NCBI GenBank assembly: GCA_031386985.1
Contig: JANNCV010000005.1
Location: 1 to 64,000 of the forward strand
DNA length: 64,000 nucleotides
Origin: JANJUB01 sp031386985
Lineage (GTDB): Bacteria; Armatimonadota; Fimbriimonadia; Fimbriimonadales; Fimbriimonadaceae
Direction: 5' to 3'
In this document: piece by piece, positions 34,101 through 42,343 of the stretch
How positions within the stretch are numbered: the stretch's first letter is position 1
Layout: the number at the start of each line of letters is the position of its first letter
The notes under the pieces: generated by a model
Database searches by the model: none
The model's input: only the letters and a program-made list of their open reading frames with translations
Told to the model about the DNA's origin: nothing
Program-made: the position numbers and the translations under genes

Positions 34101-34559
34101 CTTGGCGGCTTCCTCGCCGGCGCGATTCTATCTGGACAACTTCTCGCCGTTCTGCTCGCCAACTCTGGCGGTATGTGGGATAACGCGAAGAAGCTGGTTG
34201 AGGATGGTTTGTATGGCGGTAAGGGAAGCGATGCCCACAAAGCAGCTATCGTTTGCGACACCGTTGGCGATCCGTTTAAGGATACGGCCGGCCCCGCAAT
34301 GAATCCGCTAATCAAGGTTATGAACTTGGTTGCGCTCTTGCTTGCGCCGATCATCATCGTTCCTCACTCCTTGGCGGTTCAAGTCGGCGTAACGGTCGTC
34401 TGTGTCTCCGCTCTCACCTTCTCGATCTGGTGGTCGAAGCGCGGTTCGATGGCTTCGGGCCTTTCGGAAGCCGGTACCCTTCCCGAGCCCCCGGTTACAC
34501 CCGTGAAGAAATCCGATTCCGGCAAGAGAATCACGGTTGAGGACAACGACGAAGCTTAA
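31200..34559 (+). CDS. hppA: Membrane-bound proton-pumping pyrophosphatase with a large insertion
   Basis: 1119 residues against ~660-810 for the family. Hydrolyses PPi and pumps H+ across the inner membrane. Catalytic loop motifs are intact: 'DVGADLVGKVEAGIPEDDAR', 'DNVGDNVGDCAGMAADVFES' and, near the C-terminus, 'DTVGDPFKDTAGPAMN'. 'GNTTKALTKGFAIATA' has Lys and Thr at the positions that mark K+-independent enzymes. Residues ~367-663 are a hydrophilic insertion between two membrane helices, with charged helical stretches ('KAELEEKQNLIKAKTDEVTK'). By standard topology it faces the non-cytoplasmic side. A signal-like N-terminus precedes the first helix. A strong terminator follows. Confidence 0.93.
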   Translation: MKIFQHMRRAVLPALFTFMLMLVPSWAMAAGSEANVTLNFSDSDKIYLWISFGLGFIALITGWWFRSKVTKESPGNEKMQEVGLAIYEGAMAYLKQQISTMIWFVLAIAGLLTFIYGRQYDSWALGGLTAASFMLGVAASYIAGYVGMDMAVKANMRTAHAALTSYAKALEVSFQAGAVAGLITVGMGLVGATAILAFFSADAMKLLIGFGFGGSLAALFMRVGGGIFTKAADVGADLVGKVEAGIPEDDARNPATIADNVGDNVGDCAGMAADVFESYEVTLVAAIVLGAATAQIFDQTTWMKLILFALMARGVGIIASIAGIMMVKGSDDIDSDPLKPISGGFKKSALIAAVGTLILAYFMMGGKEGSKINSSRLVSGNEVAVKLTDLVHEVRDEFAKSKGIKPEAVMAEDISADKRIADLELPKQADQADPMAPHTSNPLIQNLINIEPEELVDSPQLPKLEGYKPVSLDSKELERFTAMKQTQAATGATNEYKSVKDVLKDYRVYQAEVMPPAQPGSAASPMQKIWFLSSDLPALKAQITPMGGKISDEKGVGVVVYLKDKQIALGMEVPSVDSLVKFQPAQGAITGQQAPDQIFAMSKAELEEKQNLIKAKTDEVTKLYGEADKLKGPAQEAKRKEAAKVNKALSAMKRPTPVKINQGAIEHMHVEWWRFAFCIIFGILMAFIIERLTDYYVSLNGKPVREVAGVSSAGPAPMIISGFALACESSVFSVLAIVASLIMPLVLFPAAAYGGYILSFYGIALVGLGLLTTTGYILAMDTFGPISDNAQGVFEMSGAGHDNPKASKAVQRLDAAGNTTKALTKGFAIATAVVAAVALFHSFVEDAHLNTVGMGLQVPEIFLGLLIGGAAPFLFSAFSINAVGRAAFELINEVRRQFKSDPGIMAGTSKPDYGICVSIVTAAAQKELLGPGILAIALPVAVGFGFSIGQPLVNIGGNDYNLVGAQALGGFLAGAILSGQLLAVLLANSGGMWDNAKKLVEDGLYGGKGSDAHKAAIVCDTVGDPFKDTAGPAMNPLIKVMNLVALLLAPIIIVPHSLAVQVGVTVVCVSALTFSIWWSKRGSMASGLSEAGTLPEPPVTPVKKSDSGKRITVEDNDEA

Positions 34560-34572
34560 GGCTTCCTCAGAT

Positions 34573-34606
34573 AAGCCCCTTCTTTGTCAGAAGGGGCTTT
34601 TTTTGT
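34573..34606 (+). terminator. Rho-independent terminator after hppA
   Basis: Stem AAGCCCCTTCT / AGAAGGGGCTT with a 5-base loop, followed by seven or more T residues. The 155 bp from here to the next gene contains nothing I can recognise. Confidence 0.95.
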
Positions 34607-34761
34607 GCCTCGGCTTCGGTCAGGTTTGCCCTCGTCAACTCCGGTTAGCGAGGTGGACTTCGGATGCGGGGTTCCGAGTTCGTGAGAGCCACTGTTACAC
34701 CCAGGGAATGCTCGTTGAAACGTGCTTCGAGCAGCTCTCACGCTGCGGTAACCTGCTCTCC

Positions 34762-36687
34762 CTACCGAGTCAACGTAATCTGATCGGTACGACTCATTCC
34801 GGAATAGCTTGCCGTCATGGTTCTCGTTACCGTAGTGCTCACCACGGCCGTTCCGAAGCTGAAGCTAGCCTGGTTCAATCCGCTCGCCACTGCCACCGAA
34901 GATGGGGTCGTGATCAAGCTTGTATTATCGCTTAATGCAACACTTAGCCCCGCGCTAAGTCCTAGTAATGTCACGGTTCCCGTTCCTTGCTGGCCGCCCT
35001 GAATCGGATTCGCCGAGACCGTCAAACTGTTTAGAACCGGAGGCAAAACGGCTAGCGCCCTGGTCTTGGTTGATCCGGCCCAGTTTGCCGATAGCACCAC
35101 CGCCGTTGCCGTGAGAACCGGCAGAGCTTGTAGCTGGAATGTCTTGCTAGAAGCTTGCGCCGGAACTGCTATGCTCGCAGGCAGAGTTACGACTCCGCTG
35201 TTTGCGGTGAGGTTAACTACGGAAGCTTGACTCGCCGGGTTCACAAGTCCGACCGTAGCATTGAGGGTTAACCCCGAAATCACGGTGGGTGCCGCCACGT
35301 AAAGCCCCTTGATCGCGTTTGGCTTGACCTCGAGTTGCCTCGCGAAGGATGCGCCTGGAACAGCGGCGGTGATGGTGACATCAGTGGCGACTGAAACCGC
35401 CTGTGTGGTTATGCTAAACGCGGCTGTTGTGGACCCGGAAAGCAAAGTGACGTAAGTGGGAACGACTACAACTGGAGATGAGCTGGATAACAATACACGC
35501 TGGCTCGCCACCGGAGCAACGGCATTGAGGGTCAAACTGCCTTCGAACTGCGTCCCCCCATCTATCGAACTTGGAATATTGAGGGCGTTGACAGCGGGCT
35601 GATAGGTAATGCGCTGAAGGGAGGCCGCTTGCAATGCGACGTAATAGAGGCTCCCATCTGGTCCCATTGCAAAGTCAACTGGACCAGTAGCGGAGGGGCC
35701 AAAGGTGCCTTGCCCGATCATGTCATTGCTTGAGTTGAAATCAACAAATTTCAGGAGTTGTTGCTTGTACTCGCCGTAAACATAGCGATTCTGGAATACG
35801 GACGGGAATTTGGTGGACTTGGTGAACACCCCGCCGCAAATGCACTTGCTGATGCCAACGTGATCGTAGCTGAAGGCCGGGCTAACAAGAGCTGGATTTG
35901 AACTGGTTCCCTCGGCTAGCGGCCAGCCGTAGTTTGCTCCTCTGGTGATGACATTGAGTTCCTCCCAGGTTATCTCGCCAACATCGGCGACAAAGGGAAC
36001 ACTCGTTCCCGGGCGGATTGTAATCCGAAAGGGATTGCGGAATCCGTATGCCCAAATCTCTGGTCGCTTCGGGGCTTGGTTGAAAAACGGGTTATCGGCA
36101 GGAACTGATCCGTCCGAGTTAATGCGCAGGACTTTGCCGGCAAGATTCGACAGGTCCTGGGCGATCATGGTGTTAGTGCTACCCTGGCCCGTCGAAATGT
36201 ACAGCTTGCCATCAGCTCCAAACTTAAGGCCACCGCCGTTGTCGCTTCCTGAATCAGAGGCGATTCCATCAACCAGAATCTCCTCGCTTCCGGGCAATAC
36301 CGAATCGCCGTTAACAAGAAATCGCGAAACTCGGTTCTTGGGAGTTGGGGGTGGATTCACGCTCGCGCTCCCGGCGGTATAGGCTAGGTAGACATAGGGA
36401 TTGGTAGCAAACTGCGGGTCAAATGCGATTCCAAGCAACCCCCGTCCAAGGGTCGTTTCACATGAAATGGTTGCAAAAGGATTCGTTTGCAGAACGCCAT
36501 TCTTCACAAGCTTGATCAGGCCATTCTTCTGGCAAACGAATAAGCGCCCATCCGGCGTAAATGCCAACGCGGTAGCAAGCGAAAACCCGCTCACGAAGCG
36601 AGTATCGGAGAAACCCGGTGGCAACTGAGCGTGGCTGAAGCCGACCGCCAAACAGACAAACAAACCTGTAACGAACTTGCGCATCAA
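34762..36687 (-). CDS. Secreted glucose/sorbosone dehydrogenase-type beta-propeller with Ig-like C-terminus
   Basis: 641 residues. Signal peptide 'FVTGLFVCLAVGFSHA'. Residues ~25-370 are a GSDH (aldose sugar dehydrogenase, YliI-like) propeller: 'LAFTPDGRLFVCQKNGLIKL', 'RGLLGIAFDPQFATNPYVYL', 'GGGLKFGADGKLYISTGQGS', 'KRPEIWAYGFRNPFRI', 'VGEITWEELNVITRGANYGW', 'AMGPDGSLYYV'. Family members bind PQQ. The C-terminal ~270 residues are about three Ig-like repeats ('SVATDVTITAAVPGASFAR', 'LNATVGLVNPASQASVVNL'). Sugar substrate unknown. Confidence 0.87.
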   Translation of the reverse strand: MMRKFVTGLFVCLAVGFSHAQLPPGFSDTRFVSGFSLATALAFTPDGRLFVCQKNGLIKLVKNGVLQTNPFATISCETTLGRGLLGIAFDPQFATNPYVYLAYTAGSASVNPPPTPKNRVSRFLVNGDSVLPGSEEILVDGIASDSGSDNGGGLKFGADGKLYISTGQGSTNTMIAQDLSNLAGKVLRINSDGSVPADNPFFNQAPKRPEIWAYGFRNPFRITIRPGTSVPFVADVGEITWEELNVITRGANYGWPLAEGTSSNPALVSPAFSYDHVGISKCICGGVFTKSTKFPSVFQNRYVYGEYKQQLLKFVDFNSSNDMIGQGTFGPSATGPVDFAMGPDGSLYYVALQAASLQRITYQPAVNALNIPSSIDGGTQFEGSLTLNAVAPVASQRVLLSSSSPVVVVPTYVTLLSGSTTAAFSITTQAVSVATDVTITAAVPGASFARQLEVKPNAIKGLYVAAPTVISGLTLNATVGLVNPASQASVVNLTANSGVVTLPASIAVPAQASSKTFQLQALPVLTATAVVLSANWAGSTKTRALAVLPPVLNSLTVSANPIQGGQQGTGTVTLLGLSAGLSVALSDNTSLITTPSSVAVASGLNQASFSFGTAVVSTTVTRTMTASYSGMSRTDQITLTR

Positions 36688-36735
36688 AAGTAAATTACCC
36701 GGTGCGGATGCATTAGGATTCTTGTCAATACTACT

Positions 36736-38157
36736 ATGAAACGCAACTATGCCCTGTTTTTGGCGATTTTGATCTTAGCCGGGTGCGGGGGCGAAGCCGG
36801 GGTCGCCAGCGCCCCGCCTAGCGAGATTTCGGCGGGCTCCTTTCGAGTTACTGGTCAGATGAAGGCACCATTAGTCGCAGCGGGTACATCGGCGACGGTT
36901 TATGCTCTGAGTGGTGCGATCACGAAGGCGACCATGTCCGATCTCAACCCCACGATCGAGGAAACCGAGATAATATTTGGTCGGCTGGGCGCGGGCAGTG
37001 TCTATTCGCTCGTTGGTTGCTCGCCCGATGGCTCAAACGTTCGCACTATCCACGCCACCACTGGGTTGCCAACTCAGATTTTTGCCACCACCGGTTGGAT
37101 CTATTTTAGGACTCTGGGCGGAGAGCTAAGGCGGGTTGCCCTCGCCGGAAGCTCAACGTCAACTCTGCTCAAATCTGGGGTTGGAAGCTTCGCCTTGACT
37201 CCAGATGGAACCAAAATCGTGTTCAATCAAGGTTCGGTTTTTAAGTTCGCAAACGCGGATGGTTCTGCGGAAAACACGATGATAACCGATGCCTCCGGAC
37301 ACGAATTCGTTGGCTGTCCTGACAACGCAAACGCATACACCAGCCACCCGGGTGGCGTCTATCGCATCGCAATCCAAGCCGCATCCAGCTTCAACTTAAC
37401 CCGTGTGGTTGCGGGGCGACCCCAAGTTGCGGTTGATAGTTTCAATCGCAGACTCTACACCCACTACGCAAACTCACTTACGAAATTGGCAATCGGGGCG
37501 GACTCGGTTACGTTTACCGAGAGCGCTACCACCACGGGAAACGTGGCCGGGCTCGCTTGTTCGCCCGATGGCAAGTCTCTAGCTAGTTACTCCCCCAACG
37601 CCGTCGCCACCGATAGCATCTTCACTTGTTCATCAAATCCGGCTCAGTTCAGCCGCAACATGATTGCCCAGGAGTACGCCCTAAGTAATCCGGCTTGGAC
37701 GCCTTACATCATCTCCCGCCAGTTCGTGCCCGCCAACGTCTACACAACCGGAGCGGCGGCGCTGCTCTTCTCAGAGTTTGGCAAACGAATGCCGGCGATT
37801 GTCTTGGCTGATTGCACGACAAGAGCGTCCATGGTGGTTACCAAGCCGGTTTCGGATAACTTATCGAACGTCATTTATCGGCTGGATTGCGATGAGCTGA
37901 GCAAATTGCATTACACGAGGGCCAATAGTTATTCGTTCAACTCGATAGTGACGTCCGCCACGGGTTTGAAGGGTTGCTTTGTCAGTTTCGATGCCGAGAG
38001 TGGGGAACTTGCGAGCGTCCTAACCTTCACCAGAGCCCCCGTAACCAGAGCGACAAAGACCAGTCTCGTGGTTTCGGGAGAGGGATTGGCTTTCTACGAG
38101 TTGCGAGGAAAATTCGCGGCTGTGCCAAAAACGGGGAGCGAGTTCAGCTTAAGGTGA
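36736..38157 (+). CDS. Lipoprotein with TolB/propeller-like repeats
   Basis: 473 residues. Lipobox 'ILILAGCGGE'. Repeats with the 'LTPDGTKIVFNQGSVFKFAN' and 'LACSPDGKSLASYSPNA' wording form a propeller-like fold, as in TolB/WD40-type secreted proteins. The last ~100 residues are a separate beta-rich part. Its stop overlaps the GTG of the next gene (GTGA). Partner unknown. Confidence 0.7.
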   Translation: MKRNYALFLAILILAGCGGEAGVASAPPSEISAGSFRVTGQMKAPLVAAGTSATVYALSGAITKATMSDLNPTIEETEIIFGRLGAGSVYSLVGCSPDGSNVRTIHATTGLPTQIFATTGWIYFRTLGGELRRVALAGSSTSTLLKSGVGSFALTPDGTKIVFNQGSVFKFANADGSAENTMITDASGHEFVGCPDNANAYTSHPGGVYRIAIQAASSFNLTRVVAGRPQVAVDSFNRRLYTHYANSLTKLAIGADSVTFTESATTTGNVAGLACSPDGKSLASYSPNAVATDSIFTCSSNPAQFSRNMIAQEYALSNPAWTPYIISRQFVPANVYTTGAAALLFSEFGKRMPAIVLADCTTRASMVVTKPVSDNLSNVIYRLDCDELSKLHYTRANSYSFNSIVTSATGLKGCFVSFDAESGELASVLTFTRAPVTRATKTSLVVSGEGLAFYELRGKFAAVPKTGSEFSLR

Positions 38158-39071
38158 GGCAACTTTCCAGAACTGAGATTGAGCCTTATACCGCTCGAAT
38201 ATGGTGCGAGGCCTACCCCGAACAACCTCAGACCGAGGCGGAAATCGCCGCGTACAACGGCACCATTCTTGCCGGCGCGTATGAGGAGCATTGGCTTTCC
38301 GGGAACGAATCATCCGCGATTACGCTGTTTGGCCCGAATGCGAACTTCCCGCCCGAACGACTCACCGGTAGCTTGTGTGTTTCTCCAGGCGATGAGTTGG
38401 GTTCGGACGGGTTGGTTGAGCATTCCGAACGCCGAGCACGAGCACTCGGATGCCCAGTCTTGAATCTTTGGGTGAGATCAGATAAGGAAGATCAGGTTGC
38501 GCGGCTAGAACACCGGGGCTATCGCTGTATTCAAACTGCTCCTACTTCGTTCCTCGACCTTCAAGCATTCTCAGACGAGCCCTTCCGCCCGCTCGTGGCC
38601 AATGCGCCGTATCGAATTGCATCGATTGAAGAACTAGAGAGCGAGGGAACCGAGTGGGTGAGGCGACTCTTTACGGCGACTAGCGAAATCTCCCGCGACG
38701 TTCCCGATCCTCATGGTTACGAGGAGATGTCGTTTGAACAATACGCCGAGATGATCAAGAACCCGGTGATCTATGACTACGGCCTCATGTTCGTGGCGAT
38801 GGATGGCGAAATCATAGTTGGCTACACCCGCGCCTCCCCCACCCAAGGCGACCCCGGCCGGGTAAACACCGGCCTAAGCGGAACCATCCGCTCCCACCGC
38901 CGTCGAGGAGTGGTCACGGCGCTAAAGGTTCGGGCGATTAGTGAATTGAAGAACAGAGGGTGCCACACGCTCCAGACTGAAAATGACGCCAGCAACCCCA
39001 TGTACGAACTCAACTTGCGGTTGGGGTTTAAGTGGGCGTTTGATTGGCGTTTATATGAGCGAGCATTGTAA
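38154..39071 (+). CDS. GNAT-type acetyltransferase
   Basis: 305 residues from GTG 38154, overlapping the previous stop. The clear GNAT motif is near the C-terminus: 'NTGLSGTIRSHRRRGVVTAL' followed by 'GCHTLQTENDASNPMYELNL'. The N-terminal half also looks like a GNAT fold ('VLNLWVRSDKEDQVARLEHR'-type), so this is probably a tandem double GNAT in which only the C-terminal half keeps the acetyl-CoA motif. Substrate unknown. Confidence 0.75.
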   Translation: MRQLSRTEIEPYTARIWCEAYPEQPQTEAEIAAYNGTILAGAYEEHWLSGNESSAITLFGPNANFPPERLTGSLCVSPGDELGSDGLVEHSERRARALGCPVLNLWVRSDKEDQVARLEHRGYRCIQTAPTSFLDLQAFSDEPFRPLVANAPYRIASIEELESEGTEWVRRLFTATSEISRDVPDPHGYEEMSFEQYAEMIKNPVIYDYGLMFVAMDGEIIVGYTRASPTQGDPGRVNTGLSGTIRSHRRRGVVTALKVRAISELKNRGCHTLQTENDASNPMYELNLRLGFKWAFDWRLYERAL

Positions 39072-39100
39072 AACGGAGAGCCGAGCCGAACAATGCACTG

Positions 39101-39180
39101 ACATAGGACGCTTTGACATAGGACCTATGACGTCGGACGCTCTGACATCGGGCACTCTGACGTCGGACGCTCTGACATCG
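39101..39180. repeat. 15-bp tandem repeat, about five units
   Basis: Degenerate copies of ACRTCGGACGCTCTG in direct tandem, in the 156-bp gap between the GNAT gene and the next secreted protein. The last two full units are the most alike. No coding or hairpin role evident. Confidence 0.85.
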
Positions 39181-39227
39181 CAAATCGCGACTTGTGATTA
39201 GGTAGGAATGAGGGGGACAATCAACCG

Positions 39228-40787
39228 ATGAGAAAATTCATTTACCTAACACTAGCAAGCCTTAGTGCGCTTGCGCCTTGTCAAAACGTGAAAATGGAAT
39301 GGGTCAAAGAAGAATCCTATGGCAAATCCACTCTTCCACAATATGCCACCGGCTTAGATGATGCCAGTTTCGCCGTCCTGTCCGAAGTCACCCGATTTGG
39401 TCGGACCGATGGGATTTTGTGCAACTACGGCATGGATGGCACAACTAACTGGGTTAAGACCCTTTGGAATACCAATCAGTTCAAAGCTGTCGCACTACTA
39501 AAGGGCGATAACGGCGATGTTTACGTCGTCGGAAGCGTCGGGGCAACGGGAAGTGAAGACACCTATGTCGCCCGAGTTGCTGCCAGCGGTGCCACCATTT
39601 GGGCTAAGCGATGGAATCAAAGCGTTGAGAACCGATCTGATTATCCGATGGGTGCTTCGCTTGACGCAATGGGAAATGTTTATGTAACTGGGTCAGTTCA
39701 TCAACAGTCCAGCAAGGTCAGCGATCTTAAGACTGCCTTCATCTCCAAGATTTCTATGGATGGAGGTCTCGCCTATACAAAAACGTATTCGGGCGGAGAT
39801 GCGAACTACGAGGGTTCTGAGGTCTCGGTGAACGCCGCTGGCCACGTTGCGGTCTGCGTTCAAAACACCCATGACTTGGTGTGGAAGTTGAACACGCAGG
39901 GCGGAACTGTATGGATCAAAACTCCGATCATCATTTCGGATTGCCAAGCCATCTTGATGGACAACTCAGGCAACATCTTCCTCGGTGGAACTCGCCTGAA
40001 CTCAGCAACCGACGGAGCTCCGGCTGTTCAAAAGCTCGATACCAACGGCGACCTTTTGTGGACCCGGTGGACGAACTTTGGCAGCGACGTTGATGCAATT
40101 GACCATGTTAACTCCTTGCATTTAGACGCGTTTAGCAATCTCTATGCAACCGGAACAGCAACGTCACTAAAGGGAACCGATTCCATGCTCCTCAAATATG
40201 CGCAGAATGGCGAGACCCTCGGCACGCGACTGAATAACTCACAAGGCAGCAACAATGACACATCTACATGTGTAACCATTGGGTTGAACAATGAAATGTA
40301 TCTCACCGGAGCGGTATCCAATGCGAAGAGCAGCGGTTTCTTCGCTTCCCGCCTGGATTCTGACTCATACTTCAACTGGAACCGAAACTCCTTGTTGATT
40401 CCCGGGGTTTACAATGATTATAAGGGCAGTGCCTTCAGCCCCCAAAGCGGCCAGCTGATGGTTATGATGTACAACGCTGATAGCGGGAATACCTTGCTTC
40501 AAGTTATGTCGCAAACTGCAATCGCCAAAGCCGACGCCTATAAGATGCTCCTGACCAGCGGGTCAATGCATGGCAGCTCGGTGCTGAATAACGACGTCTA
40601 CGCGGCAGATGGCTCGGCTCTGTTAGTTAGCACAACTACGAGGGGAACCCTTACACTTTATGCCGATGGCACGTTTGATTACATGCCCGACACCAAGTTT
40701 ACGGGAACTGACACCTTCACTTACCGGATCACCAAGCCCGGACTTGATTCGTCCTTCCTCGCTACTGTAACAATCAACGTTCAGTAA
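39228..40787 (+). CDS. Secreted delta-60/SBBP-type repeat protein with a C-terminal cadherin-like (tandem-95) domain
   Basis: 519 residues. Signal peptide 'FIYLTLASLSALAPCQ'. Most of the protein is a propeller-like repeat of the form 'ASLDAMGNVYVTGSVHQQSS', 'MDNSGNIFLGGTRLNSATD', 'LDAFSNLYATGTATSLKGTD'. The C-terminus 'VYAADGSALLVSTTTRGTLT' with 'LYADGTFDYMPDTKFTGTDT' and 'FTYRI' is a VCBS/cadherin-like tandem-95 domain. A surface or secreted protein; no enzyme motif. Confidence 0.8.
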   Translation: MRKFIYLTLASLSALAPCQNVKMEWVKEESYGKSTLPQYATGLDDASFAVLSEVTRFGRTDGILCNYGMDGTTNWVKTLWNTNQFKAVALLKGDNGDVYVVGSVGATGSEDTYVARVAASGATIWAKRWNQSVENRSDYPMGASLDAMGNVYVTGSVHQQSSKVSDLKTAFISKISMDGGLAYTKTYSGGDANYEGSEVSVNAAGHVAVCVQNTHDLVWKLNTQGGTVWIKTPIIISDCQAILMDNSGNIFLGGTRLNSATDGAPAVQKLDTNGDLLWTRWTNFGSDVDAIDHVNSLHLDAFSNLYATGTATSLKGTDSMLLKYAQNGETLGTRLNNSQGSNNDTSTCVTIGLNNEMYLTGAVSNAKSSGFFASRLDSDSYFNWNRNSLLIPGVYNDYKGSAFSPQSGQLMVMMYNADSGNTLLQVMSQTAIAKADAYKMLLTSGSMHGSSVLNNDVYAADGSALLVSTTTRGTLTLYADGTFDYMPDTKFTGTDTFTYRITKPGLDSSFLATVTINVQ

Positions 40788-40816
40788 GCTAGCGGCGGTA
40801 TCCACTGCCAATCTAA

Positions 40817-40850
40817 GCGGGCCCCTTTCATTGTAAAAGGGGCCCGCTCT
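40817..40850 (+). terminator. Rho-independent terminator
   Basis: Stem GCGGGCCCCTTT / AAAGGGGCCCGC with a short loop and a T-rich tail, 30 bp after the delta-60 repeat gene. Confidence 0.88.
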
Positions 40851-40866
40851 GTTCGGTGCTCGGTAG

Positions 40867-41268
40867 CTATGCTTTGCTGTCATCCAAAGCCGGAACGTCC
40901 GGCTCTGCGGAAACGGGAGGGTGCGGCTTGCCTGATTGCGCCGCCGCCTGTATTAAATGTATCAAACCTGCCCCGCCATCATCGGCGTGAATCACTGAAT
41001 GCGCCGCTGGATGGCTCGCGTGGTCTTCGTGCGAGGAGATCAAAATAACCTTCAAAAGGCCAGCAGCACGCACTTCGCCAAGCGTAATCCATTCATCCGC
41101 CTCCAAGCCTTCGGCCGATACTACCAAAACGCCGCGCTCCGAAATGAGTGAAACGGCTTCAGCCAAAGACTCGGCTCCGCCCGCCACTTGTAAGGATGCG
41201 CCGTTGCACAAAACACTAACCAATCCCTCACGGATTACTTCGTCTCGACAAGCAACTGCGATCTCCAT
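40867..41268 (-). CDS. Response-regulator receiver-like protein lacking the phosphoacceptor Asp
   Basis: 133 residues from ATG 41268. The layout 'MEIAVACRDEVIREGLVSVL' ... 'GVLVVSAEGLEADEWITLGE' ... 'LLKVILISSHEDHASHPAAH' ... 'DDGGAGLIHLIQAAAQSG' follows a NarL-type receiver domain. At the position of the phosphorylated Asp the sequence is V-V-S-A, so the domain is probably not phosphorylated. There is no output HTH; the tail is short and disordered. An orphan pseudo-receiver. The frame open to 41373 runs into a repeat. Confidence 0.6.
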   Translation of the reverse strand: MEIAVACRDEVIREGLVSVLCNGASLQVAGGAESLAEAVSLISERGVLVVSAEGLEADEWITLGEVRAAGLLKVILISSHEDHASHPAAHSVIHADDGGAGLIHLIQAAAQSGKPHPPVSAEPDVPALDDSKA

Positions 41269-41315
41269 GCTGTAATTATGCCTCAAATCCAGTGCCACCG
41301 CATGCGGCCCGAACT

Positions 41316-41417
41316 CCCTTCTCCCTGTTTCAGGTAGAAGGGCTGGGGATGAGGGTGCGTGTTGGAAGGCCATGATTGTAAGCGAGCCAACGTTTCCAAA
41401 TCACCCGGAACCCTCAC
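41316..41417 (+). repeat. Direct repeat copy 1 (about 102 bp)
   Basis: Begins CCCTTCTCCCTGTTTCAG and ends near CCGGAACCCTCACC. It matches 41475-41578 with about ten differences. The start is a small hairpin (CCCTTCTCCCTG / CAGGTAGAAGGG), a type of dispersed intergenic repeat found in many genomes. Confidence 0.9.
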
Positions 41418-41470
41418 CCCCCTACCCCCTCTCCCTTTGGCACAGACATCCAAAAGGAGAGGGGGATTCT
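41418..41470. repeat. Imperfect hairpin between the two direct repeats
   Basis: CCCCTCTCCCTTTGG pairs with CCAAAAGGAGAGGGG across a short loop. It belongs to the same repeat family and sits in the 400-bp gap before the PEP-CTERM gene. Confidence 0.7.
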
Positions 41471-41474
41471 GCCT

Positions 41475-41578
41475 CCCTTCTCCCTGTTTCAGGGAGAAGA
41501 GCTGGGGATGAGGGTGCGCGTTGGAAGACCATGATTTGCAAGCGAGCCAACGTTTCCAAATCATCCGGAACCCTCACC
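41475..41578 (+). repeat. Direct repeat copy 2 (about 104 bp)
   Basis: Second copy of the 41316-41417 repeat in the same orientation, 90 bp before the PEP-CTERM gene. Confidence 0.9.
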
Positions 41579-41667
41579 GCTGGGCGACAATCCGGCACAA
41601 TTACCAGTCCACACTCGGAGAAACCCTGCTAAACTGCTTGTGGGAAACTATCTCAGTTGAATTTATC

Positions 41668-42279
41668 ATGAAACAAATCATCCTCACCCTAACCCTTGCT
41701 GGCGCTACATTAAGCGGTGCGCAAACTCTTACGACCCTGCCTCCGAACAACGGCTCCGGTGGGATCTTCTTCGACCTAACCCCGGCTTCGAGTGCACTCA
41801 GCTTTAACTCGTTTGCAACGTACTTCTCCTCCGTCGCCAGCACGGCCGTCTCGGTGCAGGTTTATACGCGCCCTGGGTCGTATGTTGGATTTCAAACCGG
41901 TTCGGCCGGATGGACACTTTCCGAAACCGTTGCGGGATTTTCCGCCGGTGGAACCGTAAAGTCGGCTCCCCTGGTGCTCACCAGCCCCATTATCTTGGGG
42001 GCGGGAACCACCACCGGAATCTATCTCCACTCCATCACCACCGGCGGCGGAATCCGCTATCAAGGCACCGGCACAACCGCGACGACCTCCTTTAGCAACG
42101 CCGATATCACCTTGTTCAGCGCCCATTCGCGAACCGGGGCGGTGGCCTTCGCAGGCACACTCTTCACCCCTCGCGCTTTCTCGGGTGATATTAACTACAC
42201 CGCAGTCCCCGAGCCCGCAACCCTGGCCGCGCTTGGACTAGGCGTCGCCGCGCTACTGCGACGTCGCCGCAAGGCATAA
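41668..42279 (+). CDS. PEP-CTERM exosortase-sorted protein
   Basis: 203 residues from ATG 41668. An N-terminal signal peptide ('QIILTLTLAGATLSGAQ') and a C-terminal PEP-CTERM tail: 'VPEP', then the hydrophobic 'ATLAALGLGVAALL' and the basic 'RRRRKA'. The middle is a compact beta-rich domain. This tail marks proteins processed by an exosortase (EpsH family) for surface or extracellular delivery. The exosortase is not in the window. A longer frame runs back into the repeats and is not used. Confidence 0.93.
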   Translation: MKQIILTLTLAGATLSGAQTLTTLPPNNGSGGIFFDLTPASSALSFNSFATYFSSVASTAVSVQVYTRPGSYVGFQTGSAGWTLSETVAGFSAGGTVKSAPLVLTSPIILGAGTTTGIYLHSITTGGGIRYQGTGTTATTSFSNADITLFSAHSRTGAVAFAGTLFTPRAFSGDINYTAVPEPATLAALGLGVAALLRRRRKA

Positions 42280-42303
42280 GCGGATCGCGACGTACGCGAT
42301 AAA

Positions 42304-42337
42304 GGCCCTCGCTCTAATGAGCGGGGGCCCACTTTTT
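42304..42337 (+). terminator. Rho-independent terminator after the PEP-CTERM gene
   Basis: Stem GGCCCTCGCT / AGCGGGGGCC around a 6-base loop, then CACTTTTT. Confidence 0.82.
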
Positions 42338-42343
42338 CGCAGA

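Noticed and set aside
41521..41667. Longer PEP-CTERM protein starting in the direct repeat
   Set aside because: The added part is repeat-derived, and a proper signal peptide begins at ATG 41668.
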